NCBI GenBank assembly: GCA_003952965.2
Contig: CM025851.1
Coordinates: forward strand, 28,112,936 to 28,176,935
Direction of reading: 5' to 3'
Length of the DNA stretch: 64,000 nucleotides
From: Morella rubra
Lineage: Eukaryota; Streptophyta; Magnoliopsida; Fagales; Myricaceae
The notes under the pieces were generated by a model that searched no databases, had not been told where the DNA came from, and saw only the letters and a list, made by a program, of their open reading frames with translations. Shown in pieces: positions 12,912 through 24,748 of this stretch (its first letter is position 1; each line of letters opens with the position of its first letter). The position numbers and the translations under genes are program-made.

Positions 12912-15900
12912 TCAATCAAAATTGTCTATTTTGATTGGAGTAATCTCGTCTGCAACATCGAAGTGTCCAACCAACCGTGCAAAGAAAACCATTTGCTGTT
13001 CCAGTGTGAACTTAATGTTCTCAGCCTGTGTACAAGAATACATCAGTCTTACCATTCTCCACACAGTAGTAGTAGCTTTTTGTTAGATAACAAATAATAT
13101 TATTTCTAAACCTTGCGAAAACCGTGTTGTTCTCCTTCATACTCTACAAGAGCAACTGGAAGACCCTTTTGCTTCAGTGCCTGATGAATTTTACGAGCTT
13201 GATCAGGAGGTACAACCTGCCAAATGAGAAGATATTTTTCAAAATGCAACCTTAAGGATCGATAGAAGACAAAACACAACCTTAAGGATCGATAAAGAGG
13301 GCTTTGGATCCATAGTACACAACTAATCCACATTTTATCATTCTTACAAAACACATTACGAAGAAGAAAAGAAAAGAGAAATATTGATTTACCTTGTCCT
13401 CCAAGCCTTGGAATAAAATTATAGGGCAAGAAAATTTATCAACAAAATTGATTGGGGACCTCTCAAAGTAATCCTTTTCACTTCCTGCAATCAGTTTAGA
13501 AGTGCCTTAATACACTTGATGTAAACAAAATCAATAAGAAGTCAAGGGTCATCTCTTAAATTACCAACAAGATTGTCAATGTAACGGGATTCAAACTTGT
13601 GCGTTTCTGCTCTCAACATGCTTAAGTCAGCTACCTGTTCATATTGTAGGATGAAAAGGAAACCCTGTCAGTTTACCATCTCATGCAAAGCACCTCATAC
13701 TTTTATTTTTACCTGTGACTTCAGCAGCCAATTGTTTTATTTTTGAATTCAAAATGTGAAAGAACAAATTAGTAGAAAGTTTCACGCATATCAAGTAGCT
13801 GTTGAACCCACGACCTCAGCCTTTGCTCATTCTTACTGGAGGAGAAAGTGCCTTTTCAGACAGCACTCAGTGGCTAAAGTAGCATATAAAGTTCATTGGA
13901 AAATACAGAAGAATATTTGTATATTCAGTGAAGAAGAACCAAAGGGACTTGCAAATCTTAATGCATTACATGACAGTTATATTTTAAATTTATGGACACA
14001 TTGCAGCTACTAACATAACCACCAGGCACAATTCGCTTACTGTGTGCTTCACATGAGACTGGCTATGTACCAGCTGGTGGGAGGTAGTGTCATGCAAACT
14101 GAACCCAACTTTTTATTTGATTCAACATCACATGGCAAGAAAGTGTATCATACTCTGATTAAGAGTATACATCCAACCACCAATAACACATAAAAATTTT
14201 TTTATCTAAATAAAATAATAGCTTATTCAAATCCAACAATTCATTGACGTCTCGAAACGTAGTTGGTTTAAATTACATATTTTTTTTCAGCAGAAATAAA
14301 CCCAGTTCTTCATTCGACTAGTTGGAGTCAAGTTTGTTTGTTTGTTTTCTTTTTCTGTTTATCTCTATAGGCACATACATCTCATGCACTCATACAAGAT
14401 TAGACTGTGAAATCACCCCTCGAATCTTGCTTAATGGGAACGAGATACATGTCCACAGACTGTTAGCACAATCAAACAATATTTAATAAACACAAGATCA
14501 GCAAATTTTTTGGTAACTTTCTTGCTTGTTCAAACCACTTCTAAAGTTCACGATATTGTTTTGTATGGTACGGACAAGACCAATAGATTAGTTGAAAATA
14601 ATAGCTATGTTGGACATCAGATTCGCTTGATACTTAGATCAAGGTTCTTGATATGACTTTCATTCGGGAGGATTCCCCATACTCCTCAGAAGGACTATTT
14701 GAGATAGATTATCATCTAAATTCCTTCTAAGAAGAATGGATAGCAATCACCCAGCGATAACCAACCCAGATTAATCAGAAAATGATAGCATAGTGTAAGT
14801 GAACAAATCTTCCTCTACTATGAATTGCATTGAAAGGAGACAGAACTACACCCCCAACAGGCAACAAAGTCATTTCCTTCCCCAGAATCACCATTTGTTT
14901 ACCAATGTGATAGCCTCGTAACCACATCTTGGACAAACAATAAAAACTAATTGAAGTGCACTGCATATTACACCAAAGAGCTGGATTCAAGAGCTACATT
15001 ACCAAAATGGCCTGATCTTCCTAATGGCTGCTGCCAGAAACTACTAAAGAATTTATATCAACAGGTTTTCAATGTAACACTTACACCATATAAGGAAGCT
15101 CCCGCCTTAAAAGTTTCTCTAAAAGCAAGAGCAGCTAAGGTTGTATAACCACCAGCAGAGCCCCCAGTTATACACAGCCTTTCCCCATCTACCTTTCCAG
15201 AGTCCACCTAAACACAAATGGATATTACCGTCAATAGACAGGGTTTACATGAGTCACAATCTGGTAAGGAACTTGATGTATAGAACATAAATCACCAAAA
15301 ATCTAGCACAACTGCAACAGTCATTAACATCAACAATTCCCCAGCGCCCCAAAAGCCGATCTCTATACTCTCTGCCATAGCCTTCAAAATAACATCCGTG
15401 CATGTTAGCAATAAGCTAAACAAACATAATTTAAAAATGCATTTCTTTTCAACAGGTAAAACTAGCTGCAAGAAAGGATGTGGATATTTTTGAAGCAACC
15501 CAAAGTTTAAGATTGAGCATGACCAATTACGACAGAGTTAAAACCAAAGAGCTATAAATTTATCACAATTCCCATCCATGTCTACTAACAAAATCCTCTA
15601 AATAAATACTTAAATATTCAACTATCACAGATTAAGTTAAGCACAAACCAGTGCTTCCACCATAGTTGACATCAACAAATGCCCAACCTCGACTAGTCCA
15701 GTACTGAATACTCAGATTTAACATTCCGCGTGTTTCAGCTGTGGGGCCTCCTGCAATATTACCTTTGACATTCAGGCTATGACAAAATCTACTTAAAAAA
15801 ATATGTAGAGTCCATCTCTCTCATGAATTTCTTAGTACCTTATTGCTATGAAAATAACTAACAGATTACACTTAAGTTCCAGTTGCAAATAATAAAGACA

Positions 15901-18900
15901 TTATTGAGCTATTGAAACTTCCTAATGACTAATTACTACACCAGAGTAGTATCATGATAAGAACCCAAATACAAAGCTTCAAAACATGCACATCTCAAAA
16001 TACTGTTCATAAAGGCCTACTTCACACTCTCTTGGTTAGTTTATCCACCATAAGCTTAGAGTGACATAACAATAAAAGATATTACCCATGTTTAGAGCCA
16101 GGCACTCGGGATCCATGTCATACATACAAATATATCAAGAAGGTTGAACTTCCGCTTCTACATGTACATCATTTTCACCTCACATATCATGACGATTCAA
16201 AATACTGAATTATCTCATCTAGAATAAAAAGGGTTCAACTTATAGTCTTATTATATCTTTAAAGAACTAATAAACATGACTTTCAGATTTAATAGTACGT
16301 AACATCCACTTGATGTGAAATTCAATGTGCATAATATGTGTATGGAAGAAATTTAAGCTACTGCTGAGCTCGCCAAATATTAATTCAAGCAAAAGCTATT
16401 GAATGGCATAACATGACAAAGAGTTACACCGTGTATAACTTGAAACCAACCTTATACATATTTTTGTGTTTATGTGAGTGCGAGATTTTGGTAACAGAAT
16501 AAACACCCCCATTTTTATTTTTATTTTGTATCCATAGATTGAGTGGAAAAATTCAAGATTATGAGAATCCTAGTATGAAAAGATTGAACATAACATACCA
16601 TGGCTTTTCACTAACAACGGAGGCTTTTCTTCCTGACTACATTGGTACACAGGGTTAGATGGTAGATAAAAGTAGGCATAGGCATTTTGACCAGGCACTT
16701 CTGTTGGAAATTCAATTAACTCTGGCAGGCTAAAGTAGGACTTGTACTTTATACTATCAGGTGAAGAACACCAAATAATCTCAAATTCAACTGCTTTTGA
16801 TTTATGTTCATCTAAAGTCACCTGAAAGACAAAAAAGAAAATTTTAGACATGACACAAATAAATTATTCAAAACCCTCAACAATAGACATTGCGAGTATG
16901 TCTAGCTATCAAATGGCAGAAGCCAAACACAAGGGATATGGGATCAAAAGGAGAGGTAATTCCTTGGCCACTGATGATGGATGAACTGCAGATGCTCCCT
17001 CCACATACAGGCAATGATTCCCTGAAGTCTGCCAACACAAAAAGCCACATCTTACAAATCATCATCGAATCACTTTCTCAACAAATTTGTTTGGCTTAGC
17101 AACAAAGTGAGGATTAGGAATTGGAAAGTACAATATTATCTATATCAGTGAAAGGAACATCAAGCACAGACAACGAGCGCTGAACATCGTCCAGAATTGC
17201 AAGATATGATGTCCCATTCTGCCTACATGCACAATATTTTGTTTAAAATCCAGAAAAAGAAAGCAAATCATCAGAAATACATGCAAAAGCAAGATAAATG
17301 TATAAAATAAAACATGTGGACCAGTAGCTTTGTCAGGGTTACCTATAGCTACAAGCAATTAAGTTTTTCTGGTCATTGCTGTGAATGAATTCATAAGAAT
17401 TCATGCCGAATACCCATAACGGTCTGGCAAACTCAGCGTCCAAGGAATAAACTGCTACTACCTTATTCTCGGACTCAATCTGTCCAAAAGGGAAAAAAAA
17501 AAATAATAATAATAATAAACAAAGAAATCAATCAGTATCACATGGTGCCATCTGAGCGGAAAAAAAGTATTCAAGAAATGCAAATGCTGCACGAAAATAA
17601 ACAATGCTCAAGAGATTTTGTAGGCAAATACAAGTCCTAACCATGAGGAAAATCAAAATCCGAAATTACAGCAATTGTCTTTGCAATTTGGAGCTGCTCT
17701 TTCTATTTTAGCTGTCTTCTCTCCTGTACAGTTGTAAACTGATACTTTTTTTCGTCTGTCCTTTGTACTTTGGTACTGTATACGGCCTATGAAAGTAGTC
17801 TTTGGTTTGGAATCACATTATTGGAATTCATCCAAAGAATAGTATCACATTATTCGAATTTGGCATATACAATTCGTTCTGTCATGGTATCAGAGGGGGC
17901 ATAGGCTATTATTGAAATGCATTCAGTTCTGATACGAATTATCTACTCACTTCATTGAGCAGCTTTTTTTTTATCTTAATTTTGATCCCAGATTTGGGAA
18001 AAGATTCTTCAGCTTTCATCTAAAAGGTTGATCTAGTTCTGAAAAGCTGACATTATCAATTGGTGCATTTCACAGATCTAAGTACAATGGCATAGGGAAA
18101 GCAGACATTATCTCGGTGGCTTCATGCATCTAAGTATATTGTATCTCAGTAGTCTTCACGCATCTAATTATATTGCGTCTCAGTAGTCTTCGTGCATCTA
18201 ATTATATTGCACAAAGTTTCACTTTCAGTTCATCATTTAATTTGAGTGACTATAGGGATATATTGATGGTTGAGCCTAAACACAAGGATACCAAAAATTT
18301 GAGGCAACGGATGATCAATAATTCCATAATCCTCTCATGGATATGTTCCATGAATTAGATATTACCGACACCAATAGAGGATCCAAAACAGCAAAAGATT
18401 GTACAGTAATGCCAAATTTACAATAACTACCAGGAATATGGGCATTTCGTGTGCATGAAGATGTGACATAAAGATGTTTAGTGCATACTCCGCAATTTTG
18501 GTAACCCCATTATATTACTAATCAGAGTAAGTAATTTACCCATTTGTAGATATTCCAAAACCCACTTTTTCTGTCAGTAATAAAAAATAGTTCCCCTGCA
18601 CAAGTTCAAACGTAACAGATTATTTCCAGCCCTCAAGGCCACTAAAAGTTTCACATTTCTGCCTATATAAGTTAGCTAAATTAAGAACAGTCTACAGCAA
18701 CCACTCAGCATGTACATGAACATATATGGTATATAAAGCCAACACAAGACTCCATAAGAAAAAATGAATTAGTTACTGGCTAATTAAATAGATACCACAT
18801 AGGGAATTAAGAGACATCATGGGACCTATTAGAAGGTTGTGTGAGCTAATTATGAGCTATCCCAATAGGAAAGCGCAAATACATCCCATCCATGCAGTTT

Positions 18901-21900
18901 GAGCAGTATATTAGGTCCCATAGGGATCAAATGCTTCCACATCATGAATGATTCAAAACCATAAAGTCATCAAACGGATGGTAGGGGTACCTTCACGGGA
19001 CTGCTTATCCAACAACCGTTTTCCTATGGAATTTTCTCTTTGGGGACAAAGAAAAGGATGCAAAATCCCCCCAATACTAGAGAATATTAGAAATTTGTTG
19101 GTTGCATGTCTAATTATTTCACTACATAGATAATGCTGAAATGACACCTTTACATATAAGTATGTTCATCAACGAAGAAAATTGGGAGAGTACCACTTGG
19201 GGACCACTTGGGTTCAGTTGGAGACTCCACCAGCATAGAATCAGAGCCAGCAACACAGATGCGTTTGTAGATGTCTCTACATTGCAGCACATGGAAAGTT
19301 AAAGTTTACAGTATTGACACAATTATATGACATTCATGTTAAATTGATACGCATCTGCACATAGAAGTGTCCTACATCTAATACATTGCGGCACCAGTAA
19401 AACCAAGTATCAAAAGAGTATGGCAGAGCAAGTGGGGTGGGAGTGACAGCAAAAAGGACTAATCTGTACAAAGACAAGATCTTGAGTGCCTATCCACATA
19501 GCCAGAGAAAAAAGGTTCTTGTCTACGTCTAAATGCTATGATTGCATCAGGTGTGTGAAGATTTGTCTCTAACAATGGAGTATGATTCTCTTCTACAAAC
19601 TTAGTGATTAAAATGCATATACATAATTGATCAAGAATGAGTCATTGAAATCACTTCATGGCTCTGGATGCCATTTGTTTTTGCCTCTACAGGTTTGGAG
19701 ATTTATAGATGCCAAAAAACAAATGGAAGTCAGGAATCCTACAACAACGGTGTCCTGCTAACACCCTTTATCTGATAGACAAGGGAAATTTGATACCCAG
19801 CACGAAGACAATTATTTGAAAGAGATAGATTACAAAAAATGAACTACAGAGTATTACCAAAAGTATCCTCACCCAGTTTCAGAAATATAGCCAACCCAAA
19901 GTTCTGATTTATCCCATGGCATATTAGGGTGACGCCATTCAATCCATGCTATTTTTTCAACTCTGGAGTCCAAACGTGGAAAAGCATAGAAGTCGTTCCC
20001 ACCTACTAATATTTCTGGCTCTGTGTACAATATAATCCAAGTAGGAGGTGAACATCAAATTGTGTCAACAATAGATAATATGAGGCCAAATGAAAAAAAA
20101 AAAAAACTCTTACTCCAAACCCCTTAGGAACGACCTACTAATACTTCTGGCTCTGTGCACAATATAATCCAAGTAGGAGGTGAACATCAAATCGTGTCAG
20201 AATAGATAATATGAGCCAAATTGAAAAAAAAAACCCTCCAAACCCCTTACAGACCACTTCTGCAACTGTTTAAACTTTACACACTTAGTATTAAGCTAGT
20301 TGTGTTGCTACTGCTGAGTTTGCATCTTACCCTGAATATCCTTGTTGCCAATCTCTATTGCTACTGTTGTGGTGGGATTCAGAGTACTCTCACGACGATC
20401 TGCCAAGTAATTAAGAGCTTATAGACGACATAGAGAGTGCTGTATATTAAAAATGATGTTATACTTCAACACTTCCTCGAATTTTTACCTTCCTGTACAG
20501 TGACATAACGGTTGAAGCGTGAGTCAAAGACTCATCTGGACTTGCGGTCCACAGAATAGGCGCTAAGTCGAGGATAGAATCTGCTAGGCACCAATTATTT
20601 GTATCAGGCACTTGCAGGTTGTTTAGCAGGTTGCTTAGCAGCAAAAGAAAACTGAAGGTTTTTGAACCCTCAGAAATAAGAAGAAAAGTTAGTCTGTGTA
20701 GGCATAGAATGGAAAAAGCAGGCTTCTTCAGAGTATAAGCAAGCAACCAAATTTACCACCAGAATCCAATGACTGCTTGTACAGTCTTTGGTCCTTGTAA
20801 TTCGAAAATATGACCGTATCTCCAGACACGCTAAAAGCTCCACCTCCATATTCTTGAGCAACTGTTCGTACCCCAAACTCCTTCGGCGTGATATCAACGG
20901 GTTCATGCCCCGGTTTATCGGGCTCTTTCACTAGAACCGCTCGTCTGAATACATTACAACAATCTCCAATAACTAAATTCTAGAGATACAAAAACTAAAC
21001 AAAAAACTAAAACTAAAACGGTTATTATCAATTTTTCCATTTGTTTTGAAAAAGGGAGTCGGAGCGCTTAGAAATGAATTGAAAGCTGTAGGAAGCATAT
21101 ACACATATAGATATTATTAGAATTTACACAATATGTGTAAGGTGGGTCTAACTCAACTCCAAAAGACGCCTTGACTAGTGAGGGATACCACAACCTTTAA
21201 GGAGCACATTGACTAGTTTCTCTAGCAATGTGGGACTTCCAACACGCCCCTCACGTGTGGCGGGACGCCAACACGTGGAAACGGGTGAAACACCACAAAC
21301 TAGGAACCTGCTCTGATACCATATTAGGTGATACGTTGAGTAGTGAGGGATACGGAGCACATTGACTAGTTTCTCTAGCAATGTGGGACTTCCAACACGC
21401 CCCCTCACGTGTGGCGGGAATACATCCAAGCCAACACGTGGAAACGGGTGAAACGGTGGACCACAAACTAGGAACGGCACCTAACTCAACAAACTTGATA
21501 AGAGGAGCACATTGACTAGTGCAATGTGGGACTTCCAACACGCCCCCTCACGTGTAATCCAAGCCAACACGTGGAATGTGGACCACAAACTATGCTCTAT
21601 ACCATATTAGAATTTACACAATATGGAAGGTGGGTCTAACTCAACTCCAAAAGACGCCTTGAGTAGTGAGGGATACCACAACCTTATAAGGAGCACATTG
21701 ACTAGTTTCTCTAACAATGTGGGACTTCCAACACGCCCCCTCATGTGTGGCGGGAATACATCCAAGCCAACACGTGGAAACGGGTGAAACGGTGGACCAC
21801 AAACTAGGAACCTGCTTTGATACCATATTAGAATTTACACAATATGTGAAGGTGGGTCTAACTCAACTCCAAAAGACGCCTTGAGTAGTGAGGGATACCA

Positions 21901-22316
21901 CAACCTTATAAGGAGCACATTGACTAGTTTCTCTAGCAATGTGGGACTTCCAACAGATATCGGATTATATTGATGTGTACATACCCTGATTCAGTGGGGC
22001 GTGATTCGAGCCAGATGAGGCGGCCGTGGGCGTCAACGGCAGTGCCGCCAAGTTGCTTGGAAGCGCCTGAAACCACGTCGGCGGTGATCGGGGACTTCCA
22101 GGAGCCGTAAGGAGCAGTGATCTTATCTTGCATGGGAAGTGAAGAAGATGCTGAAGAAGCCGCCATTCTGACACAGCTCCAGCGGTGGTTTCTAGTCGAG
22201 ACAACAGCGATGAGGCTTCGACTGAAGTGGTTCAAGTGGAAAGTTGAGTAAGAGGAAGAAGAGGAACCAGTAGAGAAACAGAAGCGTGTGAGACTGACAA
22301 TTGAACAGAGAGCCAT
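12912..22316 (-). CDS. S9 prolyl-oligopeptidase-like serine peptidase, plastid-type leader, two damaged sites
   Basis: Eighteen exons on the minus strand: 22316-21985, 20944-20757, 20580-20489, 20399-20331, 20020-19873, 19276-19194, 18595-18540, 17479-17343, 17222-17132, 17028-16963, 16821-16599, 15750-15649, 15381-15296, 15207-15085, 13634-13565, 13484-13393, 13216-13112, 13025-12912. The N-terminal 60 residues ([14 protein letters not shown], Ser/Arg-rich) look like a transit peptide. The middle exons carry beta-propeller segments ([32 protein letters not shown]-like [17 protein letters not shown]). The C-terminal alpha/beta-hydrolase part has GGSAGGYTT (nucleophile Ser), QGLEDKVVPPDQ (acid) and GEQHGFRK (His). 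It is similar to plant acylaminoacyl-peptidase / S9C-type proteins. All exon phases agree except exon 3 (92 bases), which shifts the frame. The exon 16963 donor is GA instead of GT. ATG 22316 was chosen for the transit-peptide-like start; ATG 22397 is also open. Either a recently damaged gene or sequence error. Confidence 0.85.
18120..18212. repeat. Three tandem 34-base units in an intron
   Basis: Units begin CTTCATGCATCTAAGTATAT, CTTCACGCATCTAATTATAT and CTTCGTGCATCTAATTATAT. The first two end in CTCAGTAGT and the third is cut short. They lie in the intron between exons 7 and 8 of the S9 gene. No function is evident. Confidence 0.75.
20001..20249. repeat. Tandem duplication covering an intron end and exon 5 start
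   Basis: Segment 20001-20132 is repeated as 20133-20249 with a few differences and a different A-run length. Each copy holds, on the minus strand, a 3' splice acceptor (CACAG) and the first ~19 bases of exon 5 of the S9 gene (coding PEILVG). Only the copy at 20001-20020 continues into the rest of exon 5. The other is an orphan pseudo-acceptor 113 bases upstream in transcript direction. Confidence 0.8.
21115..21955 (-). mobile_element. TRIM retrotransposon array (five LTRs, four internal domains), inserted in S9 intron 1
   Basis: Read on the minus strand, a 130-base LTR (TGTTGGAAGTCCCACATTG ... TTCTAATA) is followed directly by TGGTATCAGAGC, a primer-binding site matching initiator Met-tRNA. 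About 80-90 bases then end in a purine run (GTGAGGGGGCG) before the next TGTTGG. LTRs are at 21826-21955, 21605-21733, ~21476-21540, 21322-21397 and 21115-21244. The two outer LTRs are full length and the middle ones are internally shortened. The pentamer GATAT lies at 21110-21114 and again at 21956-21960, a perfect 5-base target duplication around the whole array. There is no coding sequence, which fits a terminal-repeat retrotransposon in miniature. Orientation is the same as the host gene. Confidence 0.9.
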
Positions 22317-24383
22317 TGACCGTAACAGCTCGTATGTATTTAGGGAGCATGGTAAGCGAAGTTTTCGACTTGGATAAAGTCCGTTAAAAAACGACATATC
22401 CAAACTATCTGGGTTCGTGATTTAAAAAAAAAAAAAAAAAACTGTGTACCAGGCTACGAGACGTCAGCTTTTGTGGAAACGACCTACCGTATAACTTAAA
22501 AGCATTTAAAAGGACCAAAAGCCCTTTTTTTTTTCTTTCTTTTTTTTTTTTTAAGGAAAGACATGGTACTGTCGAATTTATTAAGAATTCTCATTTACAA
22601 CAGAAGAATACAGTGAATACGTCCTAGACAACCAAATAAAATTCACAAACACAACAAATAAAAATGTCGAAGCAGTAAACAAATCCAACATAATTAAACT
22701 CTAACTACTCCCAAAATCAAATTTGTCAAGATGCAAACTACCTCTCAAATCACAAGATAACAAATCTAAGGCCACACACTGAATAAAAGGATCATCCACT
22801 CTTTGTAATACTCTCAAATTTTGAGAAAATCATCCACTCCAAAATTCACACATCTCCTTGAGGTCTCTTATTTTGACTAATAAATCAAATACCATTTGAT
22901 CTCCCCTAAATGTATGAAAGTGCTTAATAGCTGGATTGATTATTTCTCGTTGAATAGTGCATAAGGTGTCTTGATTTTTGCTAGTGGTAAGAAACGAAAT
23001 AAAAAGCTTTCAAAAAAGCTCTAGATATTTGTGAATCTATTTTAGCATCAAAATTGAATCTAGAGAAATCAGTTATTTCCGTCCTTGATACTTGTCGAGT
23101 ACGACTCTTCTCTGGTGTTCGATATCCTCAGAAGAAGGGAAAAAAAAAAAACTAACTTTTTGGAGTTGAAGAGGAGAAAGTGTGAAATAATTGACATTTT
23201 TTTAAAAAAAAATTGTAATAATTGACGTGGTAATTTCTGCTAATCGAGTGTGGGCCTATCTTTATCTAGCACAACAAAAGTAACGGGCTCTGTATGTAAT
23301 TGGGCGGGCCTCATCCGCTCAGTCTGTTCCAGCACGAAGCCCGGCTAAGGTTTTACTAGGCTGGATTTGGACCTGGATGGACCCATAATTTTTTCTGTGT
23401 GGCTTTTTTTGTTGGTCCATACATCCAAGAGGAGGGAAGCAAATGTTTCAAATGAGAGAGAACTAATGGAGAGGGATGAGAAAGATGGAAGGAAGATAGG
23501 ATCGCTATTATATTATTTCCTTTTATTTTTCGAACAAATTTTCTGTCGTTAAGATAAGATCACACTGCATGTATAATCGATTAAAACCAAGTTAAATCCT
23601 TTCATGAGAGTTTTCTGATTAATTTGGTTCTTATTCCGTCGTGTCTCTGATTATTTATTATAAGAATATGACATATAAACATATGCACAGACGAAGCCAA
23701 AAGAGGGTTAGGGGGTCTAATTTTTTATTTTTTTTTATTTTTTTTTATTTTTTTTAAAAAAAACATAGACTACATATGAGGTAACATCAAGTATGTGTAG
23801 AACAAAAATAAACGTTTGAACGTGTTCCTTTAAACGAGAAAGCCCAAAGGAAAAAAGAGATACGCCGCAATTTTTTTAATGTTCATAGCACGATTTGATG
23901 TTCCTTCTGGTCTGCCAGTACATGTTCCCTTTATTATCAGAATCCTTCACAAACAACAACCAAATAATTTATAAAGAAAGTTCCATCATATTCATTATTC
24001 ATAGTATATTGTATCAATGCCATGCCAACCATGAAGCCGGATAAGGTTCCCTTTTGATATATTTTATATTAGGAAGCATAGCGAAATGTTCCTCCACCCA
24101 AATTCTAAAATCCTTTAATAAACAACTAAAGAAACGGAGCTCGATTCAGACAAGCCTGGCCTGGATAGTAGGCTATGAAAAAAGAACGACGGTCTTTAAA
24201 AGTCTTTGGGATGCGGTGTATCGTTATTTTTAATCTCTCAACTTTCAATTCTGTCAGTTACAGGTCTAAATTACAAAAACATCGCATTTCATTTCAAAAT
24301 TATTATCAAAATTCGTCGGTATTCATCTTATCATAGGATCCAACAATCAATATAATGCCATTTAAATAGTCTATTTTTTATAT
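22317..24383. other. Upstream region of the S9 gene, no gene recognised
   Basis: Contains the S9 leader (an in-frame ATG at 22397 is possible), an A run at 22423-22440, T-rich tracts near 22526-22552 and repeated T(n)A blocks near 23720-23760. No frame resembles a known protein, and no clear TATA box was identified for the minus-strand gene. Confidence 0.4.
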
Positions 24384-24748
24384 ATGATTAAATACACTTT
24401 TTACCCCTCTTATTATTGGAGTTCTAATACTTTATACTCTAAATTATCAATTTTGTTATATTTTACCTCTCAACTGCCAACTGTTTACATACACTTTGCA
24501 CTCTCACCGAAATTGATATTTTGGTTCATGACAATTTTACTCTCATAATTTTTATAATTATATTTTGTATAGAAGTAAATTCATTTTTTCATTAAACCAA
24601 AATAGTAATTTTGGTTCAAATTAACAGTTGTGGGTGTAAAGTGTAAATAGTCGGTAGTCGAGGGACAAAATGCAACAAAATTGATAATTTAAGATGCAAA
24701 GTGTCAGAACCCCAATAATCAAGAAGGCGAACAATTATATATTTTAAC
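24384..24748. mobile_element. MITE-like element with long inverted termini, second family member
   Basis: The left arm has AAATACACTTTTTACCCCTC ... GGAGTTCTAATACTTTATAC ... AAATTATCAATTTTGTT. The right arm on the other strand has GATTATTGGGGTTCTGACAC ... TAAATTATCAATTTTGTTGC. The arms pair over about 90 bases. The same CACTTTGCA / ACACTTTACACCC theme is shared with 8320-8781. Non-coding. Confidence 0.55.

Noticed and set aside
13790..13890. tRNA- or SINE-like phrase (GTTGAACCCACGACCTC)
   Set aside because: Resembles a T-arm only; no matching A box, anticodon stem or acceptor stem could be found.
21175..21826. Minus-strand frames over the TRIM array
   Set aside because: They are translations of the repeated LTR/internal units, which explains their mutual similarity; TRIMs are non-coding.
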